Source: JANRKT01 sp033763355 (GTDB lineage: Bacteria > Bacteroidota > Bacteroidia > Chitinophagales > Chitinophagaceae). Taken from it: a stretch of DNA of 15,572 bases. Shown piece by piece: positions 1-6,922 of the stretch. The DNA is taken from assembly GCA_033763355.1 (NCBI GenBank), contig JANRKT010000141.1, forward strand, positions 1 to 15,572. The letters run 5' to 3'. The position numbers were made by a program, and so were the translations under genes. Each line of letters starts with the position of its first letter. Within the stretch, counting starts at the first letter, position 1. The notes under the pieces are model-generated. The model was not told where the DNA came from and searched no databases. It saw only the letters and a program-made list of their open reading frames with translations.

Positions 1-863
1 ATTAAATCCGTCAGCCTGATGTGCAGTTCTTTTCTCTTCAGTATGTTTTCTGCAACAAACAGAGCCTGCGGGATTTCTTTGCTGATATCGTGTATATAAG
101 TTGCATATTCCTGTGCGCTGCAATGTTGCTTAATGTGGTTGGCGTACGATATCTTTTCACACAAAAATTCTGTATAAAGGTTCCATTCACCAACACCAAT
201 AAGTGAGTTGGCATCATGTATCAGATAATTACCCATTACAGTATTGGAAAAATAGCATTTGCCTGAGCTGAGTATCCTGAGCCAGAGGTTGATGTCGCCT
301 ACATAACGCAATTCATTATTGAAACTGCCATGCGATAAGGCTATTTCCCGGCGGAAAATGGTATGGGAAAAAATGAACGGGTTACCGTGCAGCAGTATTT
401 TTAAGATCAGCTCTTTGCCATCAACAGAAACAGGGCCTGTAAACCCGATTTTATCCAGTTTAGCCTGGTGCTTTTTTACTGTTTCTTCAGATTGTTCACC
501 GAGTATGATTGTTTTACCTGCAATAATAACTGCATCTTTCTGTTCAAACAGAGGCGCTATGGATTCAAGGTAGGCAGGGTTGATCTCATCATCGTCATGA
601 ACAATCTGTACCCATTCCCCTTTTGCCCGTGAAACACATGCGCTGCAGTTCCTGAACTGCCCCAGGTTGGTAAAGTTTTTATAGTATGTAATGTTGGGAA
701 AAGAATGAGTTGCAAAATAATCACGGGTTTCGTTGTTGGTTGAATCGTCGCTGATGAGTATTTCGTATGAACCGGGATCGTAAGAAATTTTTTTCAGCGA
801 TTCAAGTAAAAGAAGGAGCGACTTAAGCCTGTTGTAAGTGGGTACACAAATTGAAAGTTTCAT
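1..863 (-). CDS. Family 2 glycosyltransferase, C-terminus cut by the window edge
   Basis: Reading the minus strand from ATG at 863-861 gives an open frame of 287 codons that reaches the left edge without a stop. The protein begins MKLSICVPTYNR, the classic GT-A start in which the CVPTYNR strand binds the nucleotide-sugar. It continues with ILISDDST (Asp39/Asp40), then FTNLGQFRNCS near 64-74, and a metal-binding acidic motif HDDDE at 89-93. All of these are typical of inverting GT2 enzymes. The later sequence HTIFRRE, followed by YVGDINLWLRI, resembles the acceptor-binding part of the family. No membrane segment is visible, so it is probably a cytoplasmic enzyme that adds a sugar to a surface polysaccharide or lipid-linked glycan. 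Its donor and acceptor cannot be told from the sequence. The 200-base gap to xerD means it probably has its own promoter. Confidence 0.88.
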   Translation of the reverse strand, partial: MKLSICVPTYNRLKSLLLLLESLKKISYDPGSYEILISDDSTNNETRDYFATHSFPNITYYKNFTNLGQFRNCSACVSRAKGEWVQIVHDDDEINPAYLESIAPLFEQKDAVIIAGKTIILGEQSEETVKKHQAKLDKIGFTGPVSVDGKELILKILLHGNPFIFSHTIFRREIALSHGSFNNELRYVGDINLWLRILSSGKCYFSNTVMGNYLIHDANSLIGVGEWNLYTEFLCEKISYANHIKQHCSAQEYATYIHDISKEIPQALFVAENILKRKELHIRLTDL

Positions 864-1063
864 ATAAAAGAATTAAGGGTTGGTGATTAATTGCTAATTG
901 CTTTTATATGGCTTCAGAGGCGATAAAAGTAAATAATAATTTCCTGTATTAAAAGCATTGCAGGCCTCTACACAGTATTTTTTTTGTTTCAAATGCCCGG
1001 TAATGGATTAAATATAATTGGTGTAAAGTCTTCTTCCCGGTTCAAAACAATGGTTGTCAGCAA

Positions 1064-1966
1064 TTAATGTACAAATCCGGGATGAAAGCGTTCCAGTGTC
1101 TCTCTCAGGTATTCCCGGTCCAGGTGGGTATAAATTTCTGTAGTGGTAATGCTTTCATGCCCCAGCATTTCCTGTACGGCCCTCAAATCTGCCCCGCCTT
1201 CTACAAGATGTGTGGCAAAAGAATGGCGGAAGGTATGTGGTGAGATGTTTTTGCTGATGTCCGCTTTTTTTGCAAGGTCTTTAATAATAATAAAAATCAT
1301 TACCCTTGTCATTTTACTTCCCCGCCTGTTGAGGAACAAAATATCTTCATTGCCCTGTTTAACGGGAACATGGATGCGTATATTTTTTTTATAAATATCA
1401 ATGTATTTAACAGCGGCCCTTCCTATAGGCACCAGCCTCTCTTTATCGCCTTTACCGATAACACGTATAAAACCAACATCTGTAAAAAGCTGTGAAATTT
1501 TTAAATTGATTACTTCACTTACTCTTAGCCCGCAACTGTACATGGTTTCCAGTATGGCTTTATTGCGCCCCCCTTCGGGTTTGCTTAAGTCAATTTCTGC
1601 AATGAGCTGTTCAATTTCATCAAATGTCAGTACATCAGGTAAAGCCCTTTTTAGTTTGGGAGCTTCCAGTAATTGCGTGGGGTCGGTGTTACTGATATTT
1701 TCTGAAATACAATACTTATAAAACCCCCTTAAGCCGGAAATGATCCTTGCCTGCGATGACGGGGTCATGCCCAGTTCTGCAATCCACTGAACAAACTTTT
1801 GTAAATCTTTCAGGGTAACATCAGCAGGGGCCTTCAGGTTCTTTTTTTGCTGCAGGAAACCTGTAAGCTTATCAATATCCCTCATATAAGCTTCAACCGA
1901 ATTGGAAGCAAGTGATTTTTCCAGGTTCAGGTAAGCTTTAAATCCTTTTTTGTATGGTTCCCACAT
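1064..1966 (-). CDS. xerD: Site-specific tyrosine recombinase XerD
   Basis: This 300-residue protein has the full XerC/XerD layout. An N-terminal SAM-like DNA-binding domain (about 1-95) is followed by the tyrosine recombinase catalytic domain (about 107-300). The catalytic set is complete: Arg148 in CGLRVSE, Lys172 in VIGKGDKER, His244 and Arg247 in HTFRHSFATHL, His270 in LGHESITTTEIYTH, and nucleophile Tyr279. To my recollection these are the same residue numbers as in E. coli XerD, and the length also fits the chromosomal enzyme rather than a phage integrase. Its known role is to resolve chromosome dimers at dif together with a partner recombinase. The ending (LERFHPGFVH) is typical of the Bacteroidota form. 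It lies among housekeeping genes and is not obviously tied to the mobile region at the right. Confidence 0.93.
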   Translation of the reverse strand: MWEPYKKGFKAYLNLEKSLASNSVEAYMRDIDKLTGFLQQKKNLKAPADVTLKDLQKFVQWIAELGMTPSSQARIISGLRGFYKYCISENISNTDPTQLLEAPKLKRALPDVLTFDEIEQLIAEIDLSKPEGGRNKAILETMYSCGLRVSEVINLKISQLFTDVGFIRVIGKGDKERLVPIGRAAVKYIDIYKKNIRIHVPVKQGNEDILFLNRRGSKMTRVMIFIIIKDLAKKADISKNISPHTFRHSFATHLVEGGADLRAVQEMLGHESITTTEIYTHLDREYLRETLERFHPGFVH

Positions 1967-2072
1967 GATTTGTTTATAATTGTCAGTCAGGGATACAATT
2001 TACAGACATTTGAAGTTTTAAAGTTTCAGCCCCGTGATAAACTTTTAATCTTATTGCCCTGCAAAAATATTT

Positions 2073-2101
2073 TTTGTATAAATCTGTTTACATCATATTT
2101 G
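2073..2101 (+). promoter_or_regulatory. Candidate Bacteroidota-type promoter of the cysteine-cluster gene
   Basis: TTTG at 2073-2076 is followed after 17 bases by CATATTTG at 2094-2101. This is one mismatch from the TAnnTTTG -7 element recognised by the Bacteroidota primary sigma factor. Transcription would begin near 2107, leaving a short leader before the ATG at 2122. The spacing is slightly short for the consensus, so this is a moderate call. Confidence 0.35.
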
Positions 2102-2121
2102 CCACTTAACCACGATATTTC

Positions 2122-2622
2122 ATGAAGGCTGTTAACCTCAGGTCGTTCAGGCAAAAAGCACGGCATAACAAAAGAAAATTCCGTCTTTTCCTTACAAGGC
2201 TAAAAAAACATCCTGTAAGGGGATTGGACAATATTGCTTTAGCCATAGATAAAGAAGTGTGGCCGGAAACAGATTGCCTTACCTGCGGCAATTGCTGCAA
2301 AACCATGTCGCCCACTTTTACGCATAAAGATATTTTAAGGATTGCAGCATACACCGGCTTAACTGAAAAAGAGTTTAAAGAAAAATGGCTGGAAAAGGAT
2401 TCTTCCGGCGACTGGCTGAATAAAAAACTTCCCTGCCAGTTTCTTGATATAAAGACCAACAAGTGCACTATTTATAGTGTGCGCCCCGCTGATTGTTCAG
2501 GTTTTCCGCACCTTACCAAAAAGAAAATGACAGAGTATATACATGTGCACAAACAAAACGTTGAGTTTTGCCCCGCTACTTATAAAATGGTAGAGAAGAT
2601 GATGAAGCGGATTGAATTGTAG
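2122..2622 (+). CDS. YkgJ-type CxxCxxCC cysteine-cluster protein
   Basis: This 166-residue protein carries the signature CLTCGNCC, with Cys52, Cys55, Cys58 and Cys59. Further cysteines follow at 105, 115 (NKCTIYSVRP), 125 (ADCSGFP) and 150 (EFCPA). This is the CxxCxxCC family (YkgJ, formerly UPF0153), thought to bind zinc or an iron-sulphur cluster; its cellular role is not settled. The first 40 residues are strongly basic (RQKARHNKRKFR), which might help it bind nucleic acid or membrane. There is no signal peptide, so it should be cytoplasmic. It is transcribed away from xerD and converges with the yraN gene, so it is probably a single-gene unit. No Shine-Dalgarno sequence precedes the ATG, as expected for this phylum. 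The family call is firm and the function unknown. Confidence 0.85.
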   Translation: MKAVNLRSFRQKARHNKRKFRLFLTRLKKHPVRGLDNIALAIDKEVWPETDCLTCGNCCKTMSPTFTHKDILRIAAYTGLTEKEFKEKWLEKDSSGDWLNKKLPCQFLDIKTNKCTIYSVRPADCSGFPHLTKKKMTEYIHVHKQNVEFCPATYKMVEKMMKRIEL

Positions 2623-2663
2623 ATGGCCTTCATTTCTTTGTTCGGTGCCCCTGTGTCTTGATA

Positions 2664-2687
2664 CTTGTTCCTTGCCTCTTGTTCCTT
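2664..2687. repeat. Short purine-rich (minus strand) CAAG-type direct repeat
   Basis: The 10-base word CTTGTTCCTT occurs at 2664-2673 and again at 2678-2687, a 14-base period. On the minus strand the stretch reads as runs of AAGGAACAAG inside a longer purine-rich tract that reaches back to about 2625. It fills the gap between two convergent genes and touches the yraN stop codon. Similar purine-rich intergenic tracts are, as far as I recall, scattered in Chitinophagaceae genomes. Confidence 0.4.
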
Positions 2688-3043
2688 TACACATAAACGT
2701 CTTCAATAAAATAAAACCCGGCGCCGCCATTATTATTCAGCATAACAGATAAAATATCAAATTGTATCAGTTTCCATCCGGGGTTCTGCGTCATAAATTC
2801 TTCTGCAGCTTCAGCAAGGTTGCGGATCTTCTTTTTATCTGCATTGTCTTCCGGTAAGCCAAAGCTGGCGGAACGCCTTGTTTTTACTTCAATAAAGTGA
2901 AGCACATTTTTTTTTGATGCAATAATATCCACTTCGTAACGTGAATAACGCCAGTTGCGGTGCAGCACGGTAAACCCTTTTCCGGCCAGGTATTCTGCCG
3001 CAAGTTTTTCACCTTTTTTCCCTGTTTCGTTATGGCCCGCCAT
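2687..3043 (-). CDS. yraN: YraN family (UPF0102) endonuclease-fold protein
   Basis: This 118-residue protein matches the compact YraN/UPF0102 family in length and layout. It starts with a helix carrying GKKGEKLAAEYLAGKGF, then LHRNWRYSRYEVDIIA, then HFIEVKTRRSASFG. Together these give a PD-(D/E)xK-type core with Asp39, Glu52 and Lys54, preceded by Glu37. The family has a Holliday-junction-resolvase-like fold, but a nuclease role has not been generally established. The usual GEIDLIA motif appears here as YEVDIIA, a mild change that keeps the acidic residues. The gene diverges from manA across a 50-base gap holding a perfect palindrome that may serve both promoters. Confidence 0.9.
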   Translation of the reverse strand: MAGHNETGKKGEKLAAEYLAGKGFTVLHRNWRYSRYEVDIIASKKNVLHFIEVKTRRSASFGLPEDNADKKKIRNLAEAAEEFMTQNPGWKLIQFDILSVMLNNNGGAGFYFIEDVYV

Positions 3044-3058
3044 AATTTTTTTAAATAC

Positions 3059-3074
3059 CTATCTTCGAAGATAG
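3059..3074. promoter_or_regulatory. Perfect 16-bp palindrome in the yraN-manA divergent promoter gap
   Basis: CTATCTTCGAAGATAG is its own reverse complement and lies almost at the centre of the 50 bases between the two divergent start codons (3043 and 3094). Each strand reads TATCTTCG, one base from the Bacteroidota -7 consensus TAnnTTTG. The element could therefore act as overlapping -7 boxes for both genes. Starts would fall near 3074 (+) and near 3059 (-), giving leaders of about 20 bases. It could also be the site of a dimeric regulator. Confidence 0.4.
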
Positions 3075-3093
3075 CTGATTAAAAAAACAAGAG

Positions 3094-4284
3094 ATGTATA
3101 AACTGAAAGGCAAAGTACAGCACTATGCATGGGGTGGTCTGGATTTTATCCCCCAATTACTGAATGTAAGTAATAATGAACAGCAGCCTTATGCCGAATA
3201 CTGGCTGGGTGCACACAGCAATGCGCCCTCTGTTGTGCAGTTAACAGATAATGCTTTTACAAAACTCCCCGACATGATCCGGTCTGAGCCAAAGAGGTAC
3301 CTTGGGGAAAAGGCTGCAAAACAATTTGGCGAATTGCCTTATTTGTTAAAGGTGCTTGATGTAAAAGAGATGTTGTCTATACAGGTTCACCCCACAAAAG
3401 CAGAAGCGGAAAAGGGTTTTGCTGCAGAAAATGAAAAAGGTATCCCATTGGATGCCGCTCACCGGAATTACAAAGATGCCAACCACAAACCGGAAGTGAT
3501 GGTGGCGCTGGGGGATTTTTGGTTGTTGCATGGCTTTTTGCCGAAACAGCAGTTAACAGAAACACTGGAAAGAACAGATGGGTTCAATGCACTTTTGCCG
3601 TTGTTTGAAGGCAAAGGTTATTATGGTTTGTACCGCTATGTGATGGAACTGCCGCAGGATGGCGTGGATGAAATGTTGCGGCCGCTGGCACAAAAGATTG
3701 TTCCGCTGTATGAGCAAAACAAATTATCAAAGATGTCGCCTGATTTTTGGGCGGCAAAAGTAATGCTGGATAAAAAACCGGCTTATACGAACTTTGACCG
3801 GGGCATTTTCTCCATCTATTTTTTCAATCTCGTTTATTTAACAGCAGGCCAGGCTATTTTTCAGGGTGCAGGCATCCCTCATGCTTATCTTGAAGGGCAG
3901 AATGTGGAGCTGATGTCGAACTCGGATAACGTATTACGTGGCGGGCTTACACCCAAACATATTGATGTGCCGGAGCTTTTAAAGCATACTGTTTTTGAAG
4001 CCATAACCCCGGCTGTAATAGATGGGGTGAAAAATGGTTTTGAACGTACCTATCATTGTCCCGTTCCGGATTTTATTATACATGCAGTTGATGTGCCTGC
4101 AGGAAGTACTTACAGCGGTAAAGCCACATCAGCAGAGATTGTTTTGCTGATGAATGGCGAAGCGGAAACAAGTGGTACGGTTTTGCATTTAAACAAGGGA
4201 GATGCTGCAGTAATTTTTTCGGGAGAAGAATATCAGATCAAAGCTTTACAGCACACGAAGATCTTTAAAGCTGCAGTGCCATAG
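3094..4284 (+). CDS. manA: Class I mannose-6-phosphate isomerase
   Basis: This 396-residue enzyme interconverts mannose 6-phosphate and fructose 6-phosphate. It links glycolysis to GDP-mannose and surface-glycan synthesis, or to mannose use. The N-terminus KGKVQHYAWGG is diagnostic. Zinc ligands are visible as Gln97 and His99 in LSIQVHP, Glu134 in NHKPEVM, and His263 in GAGIPHAYLEG. The active-site stretch VELMSNSDNVLRGGLTPKH (Arg282 catalytic in the family) is complete. Length is normal for the type I enzyme. The glycosyltransferase further left shows that sugar chemistry is nearby, but they are not in one operon. An 8-pair hairpin (4288-4307) follows the stop without a U-tract, so a real terminator is not clear. 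Confidence 0.95.
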   Translation: MYKLKGKVQHYAWGGLDFIPQLLNVSNNEQQPYAEYWLGAHSNAPSVVQLTDNAFTKLPDMIRSEPKRYLGEKAAKQFGELPYLLKVLDVKEMLSIQVHPTKAEAEKGFAAENEKGIPLDAAHRNYKDANHKPEVMVALGDFWLLHGFLPKQQLTETLERTDGFNALLPLFEGKGYYGLYRYVMELPQDGVDEMLRPLAQKIVPLYEQNKLSKMSPDFWAAKVMLDKKPAYTNFDRGIFSIYFFNLVYLTAGQAIFQGAGIPHAYLEGQNVELMSNSDNVLRGGLTPKHIDVPELLKHTVFEAITPAVIDGVKNGFERTYHCPVPDFIIHAVDVPAGSTYSGKATSAEIVLLMNGEAETSGTVLHLNKGDAAVIFSGEEYQIKALQHTKIFKAAVP

Positions 4285-4322
4285 CGGTTTTCAGCAGGTG
4301 TTGAAAAGCGCTGCATGAAAAA

Positions 4323-4353
4323 ATTGCAAAGGCCGTTTAATTACTTATTTTTG
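4323..4353 (+). promoter_or_regulatory. Bacteroidota-type promoter for the DUF6580 gene
   Basis: ATTG at 4323-4326 and TATTTTTG at 4346-4353 match the -33 (TTTG) and -7 (TAnnTTTG) elements with a 19-base spacer, close to the ideal. Transcription would start near 4359. That lies downstream of an in-frame ATG at 4315 and upstream of the ATG at 4375, so the later start is chosen. Confidence 0.6.
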
Positions 4354-4374
4354 CCCCCACAAACAATTAATTCC

Positions 4375-4941
4375 ATGAAGCTGAACAGGAGTATTATCGT
4401 TTCATTTGTATTGCTGGTTGTTATTGCTGCCATATACCGTGCAATGCCGGATCGTCCTTTTGGTTTTGCCCCGCAGATAGCAATGGCTGTTTTTGGAGGA
4501 GCTGTTATCCGTAACAGGATGCTGGCTTTTGCATTGCCGCTGCTTTCGATGCTGGTTTCAGATTTGCTTTATCATCTTCTGTACCTGAACGGGATGAGCC
4601 GTATTCCCGGTTTTTACAGCGGGCAGTTAACCAATTATATATTGTTTGCGTTACTCACCGTCATTGGCTTTTTTATAAAGCGTTTAACTGTAGTACGCAT
4701 ATTTGCCGCTTCTTTAATTGCACCTACTGTTTATTTTTTACTTTCCAATTTTCTTGTATGGATTAACGGTGGTGGATTTATCAGGCCAAAAACTTTTCAG
4801 GGTTTGATGCAATGTTACCAGGATGCATTACCTTTTTACAGGAACAGCCTTGCGGCTTCTGTTTTCTTCTGCGCTGTTTTGTTTGGCGGATATTACCTGG
4901 TAAAAAATTTTATCTGGAAAGAAAAAGCGCAGGCTGCATAG
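4375..4941 (+). CDS. DUF6580 family membrane protein, putative transporter component
   Basis: This 188-residue integral membrane protein has about six hydrophobic segments, near residues 6-22, 30-44, 49-70, 85-101, 105-130 and 158-178. Typical family landmarks are RPFGFAPQIAMAVFGGA after the first segment, LPLLSMLVSDLLYHL, and a C-terminal CYQDALPFYRNSL before the last segment. The family is described as a putative transport protein; its compact six-helix form recalls the substrate-binding subunits of ECF transporters, but its ligand is unknown. An upstream in-frame ATG at 4315 would add 20 residues. It is rejected because a good promoter lies between it and 4375, and MKLNRSIIVSF is a natural start. 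A terminator follows directly, so the gene is its own unit. Confidence 0.82.
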   Translation: MKLNRSIIVSFVLLVVIAAIYRAMPDRPFGFAPQIAMAVFGGAVIRNRMLAFALPLLSMLVSDLLYHLLYLNGMSRIPGFYSGQLTNYILFALLTVIGFFIKRLTVVRIFAASLIAPTVYFLLSNFLVWINGGGFIRPKTFQGLMQCYQDALPFYRNSLAASVFFCAVLFGGYYLVKNFIWKEKAQAA

Positions 4942-4963
4942 AAATAACAGCAACAAGTTATTC

Positions 4964-4990
4964 AATCCCGCCTGAGCAGACGGGATTTTT
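4964..4990 (+). terminator. Rho-independent terminator after the DUF6580 gene
   Basis: AATCCCG (4964-4970) pairs perfectly with CGGGATT (4981-4987) across a 10-base loop. The 3' arm runs into TTTTT at 4986-4990, followed by more T-rich DNA. The stem begins 22 bases after the DUF6580 stop. The T-tract also forms the leader region of the next gene. Confidence 0.75.
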
Positions 4991-5016
4991 TATTTTTAAT
5001 GGAATTTGATTTAACA

Positions 5017-5667
5017 ATGAAACCCAGGATCAAGATATGCTGCATCAGTTCATTGCAGGAAGCGGCAATGGCAATTGAACATGGTGCATCGGCAATAGGG
5101 CTTGTGGGGCCAATGCCCAGCGGGCCGGGTATTATTACAGATGAACTGATTTTTGAAATTGCAAGGGCTGTCCCGCCTCCCGTGAGTACTTTTTTATTAA
5201 CAAGCGAAACTTCAACCGGCAACATCATCAGCCACCATTTAAAAACACTTACCAATACTATACAGTTGGTTGATGAGCTGAAGGAAGGTACTTATGCTGA
5301 GCTGAAACAAACATTGCCTGCTGTAAAAATTGTACAGGTCATTCATGTAATCAATGAGCAAAGTGTTGATGAAGCGGTACGCATATCAGGGCATGTTGAT
5401 GCCTTATTGCTCGACAGCGGCAATCCTAACCTTCAGGTTAAAGAACTGGGAGGAACAGGCCGTGTACACAACTGGGGCCTGAGCCGTAAAATTGTTGAGC
5501 AGTCAAAAGTTCCTGTTTTTCTTGCAGGCGGTTTAAATTCAAATAACATAAAAGAAGCCCTTGATAAAGTGCAGCCCTTTGGTTTTGATTTATGCAGCGG
5601 TGTTCGTTCAAACGGAAGATTGGACCCCGTTAAACTGCAGGCATTTTTTAAAGCGGTTTGGGGGTAG
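5017..5667 (+). CDS. Divergent TrpF-like (phosphoribosylanthranilate isomerase family) barrel protein
   Basis: This 216-residue protein has the beta/alpha-barrel pattern of TrpF, the isomerase of tryptophan synthesis. Matches include IKICCISS (Cys8, the catalytic general base position), ALLLDS (Asp133, the general acid position), GGTGRVHNW, LAGGLNSNNI and FDLCSGVRS. However, the phosphate/substrate-binding segment reads MPSGPGIIT, with Gly38 where TrpF has a conserved Arg. The usual QLHG reads QLVD. No other trp gene is near. It may be a paralogue acting on another sugar-phosphate rather than the tryptophan enzyme. ATG at 4999 would add six residues but sits just behind the terminator T-tract, and TrpF proteins begin a few residues before the KIC motif, so 5017 is preferred. 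Confidence 0.8.
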   Translation: MKPRIKICCISSLQEAAMAIEHGASAIGLVGPMPSGPGIITDELIFEIARAVPPPVSTFLLTSETSTGNIISHHLKTLTNTIQLVDELKEGTYAELKQTLPAVKIVQVIHVINEQSVDEAVRISGHVDALLLDSGNPNLQVKELGGTGRVHNWGLSRKIVEQSKVPVFLAGGLNSNNIKEALDKVQPFGFDLCSGVRSNGRLDPVKLQAFFKAVWG

Positions 5668-5702
5668 TGTTTTCAAATACATTGACCAGGATTATAAAAT
5701 GT

Positions 5703-6890
5703 TTATTTCATCGTCAATGTAAGGTCGTAATACTTGCTTTCATAAATCAGGTTCATCCGGCCTGCTTCTTTATAAAATATTTTTACATCATATTTCAGCT
5801 TATTGGTTCCTTTTTTAAGCTGCAGTTCTTTAAAAGGTATATATAAAGCAAAACTCAGCAACCCCGACTGGTTAACAGGCTGGTAATTGTCAAGGCTCCA
5901 GGGAAGGGCTTTTGATGTTGCAATCTGTTTGTTGGATACATCAACATACTGGCCATTCATATCAAGCAGCGGTTTTCTTTGTGCATCAGAAAAATAAGCA
6001 ACGGCCACAATGTCTTTCAGGTAAGCATTCTGAATATCCATGATGGGGTAGATGGCTATGCCGCTTGTATCCCTGAACAAAGCAGGTGCGGCACATATCC
6101 CGCTGCATATGGGTTTTCCCCTCGATAATTCGCTTCCGGCTGTTTTGGGATACAGTTTGCCAATAAGGGTTTTATCCCCTTCAGAAATGCTTAAGTTCCA
6201 TCCGATGCCAAAACCATTTGTGGTGAGATATGAATCAATGGGGTAATGCATAATGGATTGCGGATCGTAACTGGTGCCGTTGGTATAAGATTCATTCATG
6301 GGTATGAAAAGGTTATAATCCACTGCGCTGCTGTCCCAGCCAAGCGTATCCACATAAAGTTTATATACGGCCCTCTTGTTCCAGTTAATGCCTGATAAAG
6401 GGCTGTAATGCTCGTGTAATAAACCAAGTGCATGCCCGAATTCATGTGTGGCCCGCCTGCGGTATTCCCATTCTGCAGAACTGTCGTTAAGGGCAAGATT
6501 GATTGTTTTTTCGTTCTGCGGAACATATAGTGCATCCGTACCCAGTTTTGACCAATGGCCATCGTTCATATCAAACCCTACCCTCAACTGTGCGTTGCCG
6601 GATTCAACCACCTGGAACTTGATATTGGCATATTTCTCCCATTCCCTTACGTGCCCCATCACTTTATTCTGCATAAATGCTGTGCCCTCCAGGAACTTTA
6701 CATAGATCACTTTGCCAACCTCCCATCTTTTATCCTTATCTGCCATACCGCGGCTGGGTTTTTTCCGGTCAAACACATGACCCTCGCTTCCATCGGGGTT
6801 TATTTTAAAAGAACATACGCCTGTTTGTGCAATAACAGGTGATGTAAAAATAACAAGCAGCAAAAAGAGAGCTGAAGAGTACTTTTTCAT
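5703..6890 (-). CDS. Secreted M12 (astacin-like) zinc metalloprotease
   Basis: This 395-residue protein has a clear signal peptide (MKKYSSALFLLLVIFTSPVIAQ). The catalytic domain runs to about residue 250 and contains the metzincin zinc motif THEFGHALGLLHEH. His149, His153 and His159 are ligands and Glu150 the catalytic base. A Met-turn SIMHYP follows at 212-217, whose Tyr216 is the astacin-type fifth ligand. Residues from about 251 to 395 form a beta-rich domain I do not recognise, with two cysteines (PICSGIC) and no T9SS-type sorting tail. The product is expected outside the cytoplasm, cleaving proteins. It starts 32 bases after the stop of the exported protein encoded upstream on the same strand, so the two are probably one operon. 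Confidence 0.88.
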   Translation of the reverse strand: MKKYSSALFLLLVIFTSPVIAQTGVCSFKINPDGSEGHVFDRKKPSRGMADKDKRWEVGKVIYVKFLEGTAFMQNKVMGHVREWEKYANIKFQVVESGNAQLRVGFDMNDGHWSKLGTDALYVPQNEKTINLALNDSSAEWEYRRRATHEFGHALGLLHEHYSPLSGINWNKRAVYKLYVDTLGWDSSAVDYNLFIPMNESYTNGTSYDPQSIMHYPIDSYLTTNGFGIGWNLSISEGDKTLIGKLYPKTAGSELSRGKPICSGICAAPALFRDTSGIAIYPIMDIQNAYLKDIVAVAYFSDAQRKPLLDMNGQYVDVSNKQIATSKALPWSLDNYQPVNQSGLLSFALYIPFKELQLKKGTNKLKYDVKIFYKEAGRMNLIYESKYYDLTLTMK

Positions 6891-6922
6891 GATGTTGTGG
6901 TTTGGGTATAAAGTAAGTAAAA

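Noticed and set aside
319..573. Plus-strand open frame of 84 codons near the left edge.
   Set aside because: It is antisense to the glycosyltransferase, whose motifs are unmistakable.
1064..1966. The tyrosine recombinase as the integrase of the island.
   Set aside because: Length, residue numbering and setting fit chromosomal XerD, and it lies over 6 kb from the likely island edge among backbone genes.
4288..4307. Hairpin just after the manA stop as a terminator.
   Set aside because: The stem includes a G-U pair and there is no U-tract after it.
4315..4374. 20-residue N-terminal extension of the DUF6580 protein.
   Set aside because: A good promoter lies inside it, so the upstream ATG would not be on the mRNA.
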